Below are positions 16,050 through 22,059 of a DNA stretch of 23,506 nucleotides, piece by piece. Numbering within the stretch: the stretch's first letter is position 1; every line of letters starts with the position of its first letter. Below the pieces are notes generated by a model. It worked only from the letters and a program-made list of their open reading frames with translations, was not told where the DNA came from and did not search any database. Origin of the DNA: DYTO01 sp040757795 (lineage in GTDB: Archaea > Hadarchaeota > Hadarchaeia > Hadarchaeales > Hadarchaeaceae); contig JBFLWG010000014.1 in assembly GCA_040757795.1 (NCBI GenBank), positions 1 to 23,506 of the forward strand, in the 5' to 3' direction. The translations under genes and the position numbers were made by a program.

Positions 16050-16688
16050 TCACCTGTTCTGGAACCACAGGGCTATGTTCCCAAGCTTCGGGACAACAAA
16101 AACAACCTTGCCTGTTATCCTCTCTGGGTAGATGATCAAGTCGTCTGGCCAAGGGGTGTCTGAAGGGTTCACGAGGTAGTCGTTGTGGTCCCCTTTTGTG
16201 GTGAACCTCACCGCGCCGCCTTCCTCCCAGACGGCCAAGACCCTGTGGGTCAGTGGGATTGTGTAGGGGCTGCGGTCGACTATCAGGACATCACCGATTG
16301 AAATGTCGGAGACAGAACCAACTCCCTGTATAAAAAGAAGGTCCCCCCTTTCAAACCCTCCCTGAATTGGGAACTTTGAAGCGTCGAATGTTAAAGTATT
16401 CTCAGCAACCTGTGTGAGACCTTGGCTGACGAGGAATGACTTGCGGACATTTACATCCTCAAAATAAACCTTCCAGTCCTGCCCATCGTGGACCATGCTG
16501 CCCGAGGTCACCGCCATCCAGTACGCGTCTGTCCTGAAAATCAGTATCAGCGTCCCGGCAAAGATGAAGTACAATACCCCAAGTGTTAGCAGGAACTCGA
16601 TCACCCACCTCCCCGCCCCTTTGAACAGCCGGCGCTCAACAACTTTTTTTGCGTTGGAGAGCTTCCCGTTCGACTTATGCCCTGCCAT
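16050..16688 (-). CDS. Signal peptidase I, archaeal/ER type (S26B)
   Basis: This 212-residue membrane protease removes signal peptides from exported proteins. A basic N-terminus precedes a membrane segment at about residues 30-52. The catalytic serine is Ser64 in VTSGSM. The lysine of bacterial enzymes is replaced by His148 in PLTHRV, and Asp167 follows in TKGDHN; this Ser-His-Asp set is the archaeal/eukaryotic type. Paired GDLLFIQG and GDVLIV strands lie between. The ATG at 16688 overlaps DUF99 by 14 bases. A final hydrophobic stretch near the C-terminus (KVVFVVPKLGNIALWF) could be a second membrane contact. Confidence 0.9.
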   Translation of the reverse strand: MAGHKSNGKLSNAKKVVERRLFKGAGRWVIEFLLTLGVLYFIFAGTLILIFRTDAYWMAVTSGSMVHDGQDWKVYFEDVNVRKSFLVSQGLTQVAENTLTFDASKFPIQGGFERGDLLFIQGVGSVSDISIGDVLIVDRSPYTIPLTHRVLAVWEEGGAVRFTTKGDHNDYLVNPSDTPWPDDLIIYPERITGKVVFVVPKLGNIALWFQNR

Positions 16689-17268
16689 GGCTCTCCCCCT
16701 TCACAATTGCCGTCGCTATCATGTGCGCAGCCCTCAGCGGCTCTGGGACAAGACTCCTGGTCGAGCTCAAATGCACTATCTTCCCGGCGTCCTCCAGCTT
16801 CAGCCCTACGGCCTGGATGTAGACTTCGCCCTTCCCGCGCCTGCTCCCAAGCCGGTGGATTTTCCCCGCCTTCTTCATCGCCGACCACCTCTTCCTCCAT
16901 CCTGGCAGGTGCCTCACGGCCTTTAGTATGTCTTTCATGTTTGGCATGTCCCGAGAAACAACTATCACTGGTATGTGGAGCCTCCTGAAAACCTCTTTGA
17001 CATCGACCACATTGAAGCCGGCGAATGTGACGCCTTCGACCATCACCACCCTCAATTGGTCCAAGTGGCGGCTCCTCCCGACCATCTCCACAAGCCTTTC
17101 GGTCGCGTCGGTGCCGTCCTTTCTCACTGTCGTTTTAAGGATGCCGTCAATCCACTTCCCTCCCCTGAATACCACCCCGACTAGCGGGACCTCGTCGCCA
17201 GGGGAGTCAAGCGGCCCGTCGTCCACGCCCAATATCCTTATCTCCGGCTTTATCTGCCAGAACTTCAC
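16675..17268 (-). CDS. DUF99 family protein (endonuclease dU-like)
   Basis: This protein of about 197 residues belongs to the archaeal DUF99/UPF0215 family. Typical features are RILGVDDGPL near the N-terminus, GVVFRGGKWIDG and GVTFAGFNVVD. The family is related in fold to endonuclease V, and one member has been reported to cleave deoxyuridine-containing DNA, so a role in removing damaged bases is plausible but unproven here. I chose GTG at 17268; a TTG at 17277 would add three residues, and neither has a clear ribosome site. It lies 21-30 bases after rpoL and overlaps the signal peptidase gene. Confidence 0.85.
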   Translation of the reverse strand: MKFWQIKPEIRILGVDDGPLDSPGDEVPLVGVVFRGGKWIDGILKTTVRKDGTDATERLVEMVGRSRHLDQLRVVMVEGVTFAGFNVVDVKEVFRRLHIPVIVVSRDMPNMKDILKAVRHLPGWRKRWSAMKKAGKIHRLGSRRGKGEVYIQAVGLKLEDAGKIVHLSSTRSLVPEPLRAAHMIATAIVKGESHGRA

Positions 17269-17298
17269 GTCTTTCAAGCCAGACCCAAAAGAGATTCC

Positions 17299-17583
17299 CT
17301 ACTTTCCCTTTATCGCTTTCTGGAAGTGCCCGCGCAGCTCGTCAAGTTGCTCGGATATCCTCTCGGCAGCGTCCAACATCGCCTTTTCCGGCGATTTTTC
17401 GGATTTCACGAAGAACTTTGGGTGCTCGGTCAGGGGGTGCTCAATCGCGTACGCCGCAGCTTCAACGTTCTTGTCCTGGTGCAACTCATGCCTGAGAAGG
17501 TTGCAGAAGGTGTGGTCCTCCCCGACTATCTTGATCTTCCTGCTTTTGTCCCCTTTTTCCAAAAGCTCAAGCTGCATCTTCAT
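17299..17583 (-). CDS. rpoL: DNA-directed RNA polymerase subunit L (Rpo11)
   Basis: This 94-residue subunit forms the RpoD-RpoL platform on which RNA polymerase assembles; it matches eukaryotic Rpb11 and the bacterial alpha N-terminal domain. The signature GEDHTFCNLLRHEL lies near residues 21-34 and is followed by AAYAIEHPLTEHPKF and a C-terminal helix. The first ATG at 17583 is about 28 bases from a TATA box, which suits a leaderless transcript. A second ATG at 17577 is better spaced from the GAGGG at 17584-17588. The box lies inside the 3' end of the upstream small gene, so rpoL may have its own promoter within the array. Confidence 0.95.
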   Translation of the reverse strand: MKMQLELLEKGDKSRKIKIVGEDHTFCNLLRHELHQDKNVEAAAYAIEHPLTEHPKFFVKSEKSPEKAMLDAAERISEQLDELRGHFQKAIKGK

Positions 17584-17586
17584 CCC

Positions 17587-17811
17587 TCAGGGATTTCCCC
17601 CACGCTTATTTAAACCCTGCCTAAAAGCGCCGCGCAACTTTGACTCGGCATTCTTCAACTCTTCCTTGGTACCGAACACCGAGACCTCCAGGGAACCAGG
17701 CCGGAACTCGGCTTCAACCTCCAATCCCGACCTCTCAAGAGCCTCCATTGCCCTGATCACCTGGGCTGAGCTGTCAACATGGAGTTTTATCTTTTTCCTT
17801 ACTTTTCCCAT
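17587..17811 (-). CDS. Small unidentified protein between csl4 and rpoL
   Basis: This 74-residue protein is not recognised. By eye the pattern is strand (KKIKLHV), helix (AQVIRAMEALERSG), a strand hairpin (LEVEAEFRPGSLEVSVF) and a helix (KEELKNAESKLRGAF). This beta-alpha-beta-beta-alpha layout and size resemble Pcc1 of the KEOPS complex and other small KH-like folds, but no diagnostic residues confirm it. The ATG at 17811 overlaps the csl4 stop as TGATG, and its stop lies three bases before the rpoL start, so it is clearly a real, tightly coupled gene. A longer frame upstream would overlap csl4 out of register and is unlikely. Confidence 0.7.
   Translation of the reverse strand: MGKVRKKIKLHVDSSAQVIRAMEALERSGLEVEAEFRPGSLEVSVFGTKEELKNAESKLRGAFRQGLNKRGGNP
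17607..17615 (-). promoter_or_regulatory. Possible internal TATA box before rpoL
   Basis: Minus strand GTTTAAATA lies about 28 bases before the rpoL ATG, inside the 3' end of the small upstream gene. It could give rpoL and its downstream genes an extra transcript. Confidence 0.35.
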
Positions 17812-18389
17812 CAGAGGGCTCCCTGCCTGTAGTCGCTGGCGGTCTTCCTGTTCTCGATGTTGCCGCAGTTGGGGCAACGGAGCTTCGTCCCGTCCCGGTC
17901 CAGAGTCGTCTTGCACCTCGAACAGCTGGCCACCAAGACTCCGAACTCCTTCGACGCAGTTGTCAGCTGCGCCTGCTCCCTCTGGGTGCTGACCACCTTC
18001 GCCCTTACTATGTCGCCGACCTTGAAGAGATAGCTCAGGTCTCTCACGTAACTGGTGTTCGCCTGCGAGATGTGAACCGAACCCATCTTAGGCGCCGGGA
18101 GCTCCCTGTCTTCCCTTCCCCTCATCGCCCCTATTTCGATGCTTACCGACTGCTCGCGCACGTCGTCGACGCGGCCTATTATCGCGTCCCCCGGCCTCAG
18201 TGCCGGAGGTCCCTTCGGCCTTGAGAAGACTGAAATCTTCTTGTTTCTGGAGTCGACCAGAACAACGCCTGTGCTGGCAGCGTAAATTTTGCCGCCTTCG
18301 TCGTACGCTCCCTCTCCCGGGACGAACTCCTCCGCAGTGGCGAGAAAGTCGCCTGGAAGGACAAAATCCCCTGTTTTTATTTCCGTCAT
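17811..18389 (-). CDS. csl4: Exosome complex RNA-binding protein Csl4
   Basis: This 192-residue cap subunit of the archaeal exosome recruits RNA to the Rrp41/Rrp42 ring. The N-terminal domain (about 1-60) has GDFVLPGDFLATAEEF and EGGKIYAASTG. The S1 domain follows at about 66-145. A C-terminal zinc ribbon uses Cys156, Cys159, Cys172 and Cys175 (CSRC, CPNC). This three-domain order is that of Csl4 rather than Rrp4, which has a KH domain. The ATG at 18389 lies about 32 bases from a TATA box. It heads the minus-strand array ending at pan. Confidence 0.94.
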   Translation of the reverse strand: MTEIKTGDFVLPGDFLATAEEFVPGEGAYDEGGKIYAASTGVVLVDSRNKKISVFSRPKGPPALRPGDAIIGRVDDVREQSVSIEIGAMRGREDRELPAPKMGSVHISQANTSYVRDLSYLFKVGDIVRAKVVSTQREQAQLTTASKEFGVLVASCSRCKTTLDRDGTKLRCPNCGNIENRKTASDYRQGAL

Positions 18390-18417
18390 TCAAATCCTAC
18401 CTTAACTAGCAACTTGG

Positions 18418-18427
18418 GGTTTAAAAC
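18418..18427 (-). promoter_or_regulatory. TATA box for csl4 and the downstream array
   Basis: Minus strand GTTTTAAACC, centred about 33 bases before the csl4 ATG and touching the dph2 stop. This separates csl4 transcription from dph2. Confidence 0.5.
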
Positions 18428-19422
18428 TACCTGCTGAACTCGTCCAGCCTGTATGGCTCCAATTTTTCCAACCCAAGCATGACCCTGGCCTCGAACGGGG
18501 TGATGACCGGGAACTCGAACCTCCCCGCGTCGTCGGTGGCTATCCTGGGGCAAGCAGTGCAGACCGCCGCTCCCAGTCTGAAGTCAGCAAGGTTCTCTGG
18601 GACAACATCATCCACCACAAGAAGGCTGGCTTCTCGCCCCGCCTTCCTCAATGAGTGCAAAATGTCCTCGGCGAGAGGCAAGCGCGACTGCCCCGGCTTT
18701 GAACTTGCCACCACGCCCACCCTCTCTGCCGCGCAGGCTGCTGTTATCGCCGCCTTTCTTCTCCTGATGAACCCATCCAGGTCATGGGAAATCGGCTTGG
18801 CGCCAGCAACTGGATTTACTGCCAGAACCTCCTTCCCCGTGGCTAGAGCTGCCCCCAATGGATGAAAGTTTCCTGTGCCGATGTAGATGAAGCCGTCCAC
18901 CCTGCTGGCTATCGAGGCGGCGCAGCCGAAGTCGCAGCCGAGAAGCTGCCCGGGGTACCTGGCTCTCGGCCCAAGACCGCCCACCACCGGCTCCAGCCCG
19001 CGCGACCGGAGGAGCTCTCCCACCTTTTCCAGATGCCCGACATGCTGGACCGTGGTGACGAGCCCGACCCGCTTGAAATTGATGGCTGAAACCGCCTTCC
19101 CGACGGCTTTCGACGGGTCTGTCCGATCCCTGGCCTCGACGTAAAGCGTCGGAATGCAAGTTGGCAGGCCCATGTCCGAGTGGCCATAATGGACCAGCAC
19201 ATCGCAGCCGAGCTGTTTTGCATGCCTGTCCGCCAAGTCGCACGCCCCGAAACAGCTGCCCGCCATGAACACCGGCTGCACTCCGCTCCTCTCAAAAACA
19301 TTCGCCACCTCTATCTGGCGGGGCCTTATTCCGTCTGGCAACTGAATCGCCGCCTTCTTAGCGCCGTGCCGTTCCAGGAACTGGCGCACCTTCGCCTCTT
19401 CAAGGTCGTGTTCCAAAAACAT
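18427..19422 (-). CDS. dph2: Diphthamide biosynthesis enzyme Dph2 (archaeal)
   Basis: This 331-residue enzyme catalyses the first step of diphthamide formation on elongation factor 2, using a non-classical radical from S-adenosylmethionine on a 4Fe-4S cluster. Each of the three domains supplies cysteines: GSCFGACD (Cys57, Cys61), LGCDFGCA (Cys163, Cys167) and CTACPRIATDD (Cys288, Cys291). The spread at about 60, 163 and 288 fits the archaeal homodimeric enzyme. Other markers are IQLPDGIR near the N-terminus and HYGHSD. The ATG at 19422 is directly preceded by GAGGG. It is divergent from the GH5-like gene. Confidence 0.93.
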   Translation of the reverse strand: MFLEHDLEEAKVRQFLERHGAKKAAIQLPDGIRPRQIEVANVFERSGVQPVFMAGSCFGACDLADRHAKQLGCDVLVHYGHSDMGLPTCIPTLYVEARDRTDPSKAVGKAVSAINFKRVGLVTTVQHVGHLEKVGELLRSRGLEPVVGGLGPRARYPGQLLGCDFGCAASIASRVDGFIYIGTGNFHPLGAALATGKEVLAVNPVAGAKPISHDLDGFIRRRKAAITAACAAERVGVVASSKPGQSRLPLAEDILHSLRKAGREASLLVVDDVVPENLADFRLGAAVCTACPRIATDDAGRFEFPVITPFEARVMLGLEKLEPYRLDEFSR

Positions 19423-19446
19423 CCCTCAGAACTTCTTTGACTTGAG

Positions 19447-19473
19447 TTTCTAAAGGATTTATACTTATATGCC
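19447..19473. promoter_or_regulatory. Divergent promoter region between dph2 and the GH5-like gene
   Basis: This AT-rich stretch contains TTTATACTTATAT on the plus strand (19458-19470), suited to a start near 19488-19493 for the GH5-like unit. On the minus strand it contains CCTTTAGAAA (19447-19456), centred about 30 bases from the dph2 ATG. The TTATAC core could serve both directions. Confidence 0.4.
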
Positions 19474-19500
19474 CAACTGTTTGATGACGCAGGTGCTAAA

Positions 19501-19530
19501 ATGAAGTTCGCAACCACTCTTTTGGAGTGA
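19501..19530 (+). CDS. Possible nine-codon leader ORF before the GH5-like gene
   Basis: ATG at 19501 opens MKFATTLLE and stops with TGA at 19528-19530. It has AGGTG six bases upstream and would be the first start on a transcript from the TATA box near 19462. The ribosome-site-like GGAGTGA for the main gene overlaps its stop. It is short enough to be chance, so it is listed with low confidence. Confidence 0.25.
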   Translation: MKFATTLLE

Positions 19531-19537
19531 CGGTACA

Positions 19538-19873
19538 ATGAAGCGGCGCACATCTGTTTGCATTTGGAGTGGCCTCTTTGTGTTTTTCCTTGTACTCTTG
19601 CTTTTCTCAGCTTCCTACTTCGTGATCAGGTTCGCCTGGCAGAGGATGCCTTTCACAATAGCGGCCTCGGGGGAGGCGCAGCCCTACGTCGTGGCAAGGG
19701 ACAACGGCTTCTACTTGGGTGACGCAAAAATCAAGTTCGAAGGGGTTGGGATAATGCCCCCCATAATGCTCGACAACAAGGGGGTGGATTTCTCCAAATA
19801 CATGGCTGAAATCAAGGCCTGGGGCGCGAACACCATCCGAGTCCCAGTCTACCCGGTGATTTACTACCTCTGA
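19538..19873 (+). CDS. GH5-like glycoside hydrolase, N-terminal part before an in-frame TGA
   Basis: This codes for 111 residues and ends at TGA 19871-19873. The basic start MKRR is followed by a hydrophobic segment (about residues 10-32) that acts as a signal anchor, so the rest is outside the cell. The start of a clan-A glycoside hydrolase barrel follows: a VVARDNGFYLGDAKIKFEGVG strand region and WGANTIRVPVYP, the classical GH5 second-strand motif. The same frame continues past the TGA without any shift into the remainder of the barrel at 19910. So this is one gene with a single stop inside, not two genes. Whether it is a nonsense mutation, a sequencing error or a read-through codon cannot be decided here. 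Confidence 0.7.
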   Translation: MKRRTSVCIWSGLFVFFLVLLLFSASYFVIRFAWQRMPFTIAASGEAQPYVVARDNGFYLGDAKIKFEGVGIMPPIMLDNKGVDFSKYMAEIKAWGANTIRVPVYPVIYYL

Positions 19874-19894
19874 GAAAATACCCCTCCACGGGGT
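19871..19894 (+). other. In-frame TGA followed by a short hairpin
   Basis: TGA at 19871-19873 interrupts an otherwise open frame running from 19538 to 20683. Six bases later ACCCC (19880-19884) pairs with GGGGT (19890-19894) around a five-base loop TCCAC. The hairpin is short and also encodes TPPRG, so it may be chance. Confidence 0.6.
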
Positions 19895-19909
19895 GATGTT
19901 GACAGGGCT

Positions 19910-20683
19910 GTGGCTGAGGCGAGGAAGAACGGGCTTATGATTTTACTGGATTTCCATTCAGTCGGCTACCCGCCGGAGGAGACTTACCACACGGAGCCCA
20001 CCGGCGAACAGACTGAAAACATCTTCCTCTACAAGAACGAGTGGCTTTTCAGCTTTTGGGAAGAGGCTAGCCTGCGCTACAGGTACGAAAACACTGTCGT
20101 GGCCTATGAGATATTCAACGAAGTGAAGTGGCCTGAAAACGACAACTATGAGGTTGGGTGGCTCAGATGGAAGGCCTTCGCCGAGGAAAACATCATCGGC
20201 AGGATAAGGAAAAACGATCCTAACAAGATGGTGCTGGTGAGCGGCCTGCACTATGCGAGGGACCTCTACTGGGCCGCCAAGTACCCGATCTCGGACAATA
20301 ATGTGGCTTACAAGAGAACATCATACTACGACTGGAGCCCAAAGGTCGAAAATGTCATCACGCTGTGGGCAGAAACTGATGAGTATTCGCTGGCGGCCTT
20401 GGAGTCACGCGGCGAGAGCTGGATCGCCTATGTTTTCAGTGCCGATTGGGCGCCCAACCTTCTGACCAGTTACAACAACTTCACCCCCAGCGTCTACGGG
20501 CGAGATGTCCAGGGGTACCTGCGGGACTCCCCCCCGGCCTTTACCGGGCCTAAAGCCATGGAAATGTTGGCTGTAGTCTCGGCCGCGGGCGTGATAATCT
20601 CGGGCTTGCGGCTATCGGCATTAGGAGTTGAAGCATTTCAGCTCCGCCGTCGACTGGTTAAATTCTTAAGGGCCCACCTTTAG
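19910..20683 (+). CDS. GH5-like glycoside hydrolase, C-terminal part after the in-frame TGA
   Basis: This is the in-frame continuation of the gene starting at 19538; counted through, the whole is 381 codons. It has NGLMILLDFHSVG, as in GH5 cellulases and mannanases, and YEIFNEV with the acid/base Glu195 (full-length numbering, TGA as residue 112). The region that should hold the nucleophile glutamate is short and unclear; Glu279 in LWAETDE is a candidate. SWIAYVFSADWAPNLL resembles the last barrel strands. A hydrophobic segment near AMEMLAVVSAAGVII and a basic tail suggest a second membrane anchor. If made separately it would begin at GTG 19910, which has only a poorly spaced GGGGTGA. No enzyme specificity can be assigned. 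Confidence 0.65.
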   Translation: MAEARKNGLMILLDFHSVGYPPEETYHTEPTGEQTENIFLYKNEWLFSFWEEASLRYRYENTVVAYEIFNEVKWPENDNYEVGWLRWKAFAEENIIGRIRKNDPNKMVLVSGLHYARDLYWAAKYPISDNNVAYKRTSYYDWSPKVENVITLWAETDEYSLAALESRGESWIAYVFSADWAPNLLTSYNNFTPSVYGRDVQGYLRDSPPAFTGPKAMEMLAVVSAAGVIISGLRLSALGVEAFQLRRRLVKFLRAHL

Positions 20684-20737
20684 CACCCTCCCAGTATTTT
20701 TAGGCGAACCGACCAAAGATAAATCGGGCCTGAAAAC

Positions 20738-22057
20738 ATGCCCCCATACCAGACGCGGTGGCTGCAGGATGTGGTGCCGAAGGATTACCTGGGAAATTTC
20801 TCGGCAAATGACTTCAATATGAGCCATGGCCGAGCCGGCTCCATGTGCCTACTCTGCAAGGGCGGCCGCATGCTGTGCGGCAAGCTAAGCTGCCCGGTGG
20901 TGGCGCGGGCTCAGTCTCTGGCGAGGTCTTCCCTGAGAATAACTTCCACAAGGATCGAGGGCTCAACCCCTCCAGGCGTCTTTGTGGGGAGGATCGGCTA
21001 TCCCAAGGTGTACATTGGGCCTATGGTCCCACCTTTCAGGGGCGACACGACCATACTCGACACTCCCGAGCTGTGGGTTGGGAAGAACATAAGGGAAATC
21101 ATAGACTACAGGTTCTCGCTGATTAGGGGGATGGCGCAGGCCAGCGTCCACGATGCCCGCGAAGGGGGGAGGTTCATAGACTCTATGCAGGAGCTTGCGA
21201 TGGGGAAGCAGCCGGTTGACGCCGAGGTGAATCTTGACAGGCTGCCTTCAAAAACCATAACTTTGGGCAGCGAGATACAGCCGTTCGGCCCGTCTGCTCC
21301 GATGAAGTCCTTCAGCTCGTCGAACGTCAACTCCAACCCTAAGATTGAGGGTGCCTTCTACGACAGGGACCTGAAGGCCGCCGACGCCGTGCTCGACCTG
21401 TACCGTGACGGGGTTCTCATGACCCAGATCCAACGGGCCTTCAGCCTGGGGATGTTCGGGACCGGGGACAGGCGGAGGCTGGTCCCTACCCGCTGGGGCA
21501 TTACTGCCGTGGACTCGATAGTCGCGCAGGATCTTGTTGACAGGATAAAGCAGTACAACACCATTGACGAGTACCGCGTCTACTACTTTGAGCATCTTGA
21601 CAACAGGTTCGTTGCGATCCTCACACCCGAGAACTGGAGCTTCGAGTGGATCGAGGCCTGGTACCCGGGGACGACCTGGAACCCTGACAGGTGGGCGGCA
21701 AGCCCCGCGATGCTAGGCGACTGGGAGCCCTACCAGGGGAGGACCACCTACCCTGAGGTGGGCGGCTGCTATTATTCCTCAAAGCTGGCGGTGGCCGAGA
21801 GGCTGGAACAGGAGAGGAGGCAGGCGTCTGCCCTGGTCCTCCGGGAGATCAGGCCGGGCTACATCCTGCCTGTGGGGGTGTGGAACGTGAGGGAATCCGT
21901 TAGAGCCGCCATGAAGAGCGAGCCGAATAAATTTGATAGCCTGCGCGGGGCGCTGGAGTTTGCCATGGGGCGGCTAAGCATTCCACTTGAAAAATGGGTG
22001 GAAAACAGCGCGCTGCTGAAGCTGGTCTTCTTCCAGAAGAAAATCACGGAGTTCTGA
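20738..22057 (+). CDS. Nre family DNA repair protein (NreA-like)
   Basis: This 439-residue protein is of the archaeal Nre family, which interacts with PCNA and protects against DNA damage such as mitomycin C. The N-terminal zinc-finger-like cluster is CLLCKGGRMLCGKLSCP (Cys37, Cys40, Cys47, Cys52). GRIGYPKVYIGPMVPP and RRLVPTRWGITAVDS are further family features. The C-terminus is QKKITEF, a PIP-box-like peptide (Gln433, Ile436, Phe439) positioned to bind the clamp encoded at 14214-14969. Its TATA-like box is less clear (AGTATTTTTA near 20692-20701). Two bases separate it from the SplB-like gene. Confidence 0.92.
   Translation: MPPYQTRWLQDVVPKDYLGNFSANDFNMSHGRAGSMCLLCKGGRMLCGKLSCPVVARAQSLARSSLRITSTRIEGSTPPGVFVGRIGYPKVYIGPMVPPFRGDTTILDTPELWVGKNIREIIDYRFSLIRGMAQASVHDAREGGRFIDSMQELAMGKQPVDAEVNLDRLPSKTITLGSEIQPFGPSAPMKSFSSSNVNSNPKIEGAFYDRDLKAADAVLDLYRDGVLMTQIQRAFSLGMFGTGDRRRLVPTRWGITAVDSIVAQDLVDRIKQYNTIDEYRVYYFEHLDNRFVAILTPENWSFEWIEAWYPGTTWNPDRWAASPAMLGDWEPYQGRTTYPEVGGCYYSSKLAVAERLEQERRQASALVLREIRPGYILPVGVWNVRESVRAAMKSEPNKFDSLRGALEFAMGRLSIPLEKWVENSALLKLVFFQKKITEF
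22048..22051 (+). promoter_or_regulatory. Ribosome-binding site for the SplB-like gene inside nre
   Basis: GGAG eight bases before the ATG at 22060, within the codons for the last residues (TEF) of Nre. It supports the ATG at 22060 over a longer frame starting at 21994 that would overlap nre by 64 bases. Confidence 0.5.
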
Positions 22058-22059
22058 GC

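Noticed and set aside
17587..17916. Longer 109-codon version of the small gene upstream of rpoL
   Set aside because: The extra N-terminus is out of frame over csl4 coding sequence; the ATG at 17811 with a TGATG overlap is the natural start.
16928..17992. Long plus-strand open frame of 354 codons
   Set aside because: It lies antisense to DUF99, rpoL, the small gene and csl4, is rich in Ser and Pro with no domain, and is a composition shadow of well-supported genes.
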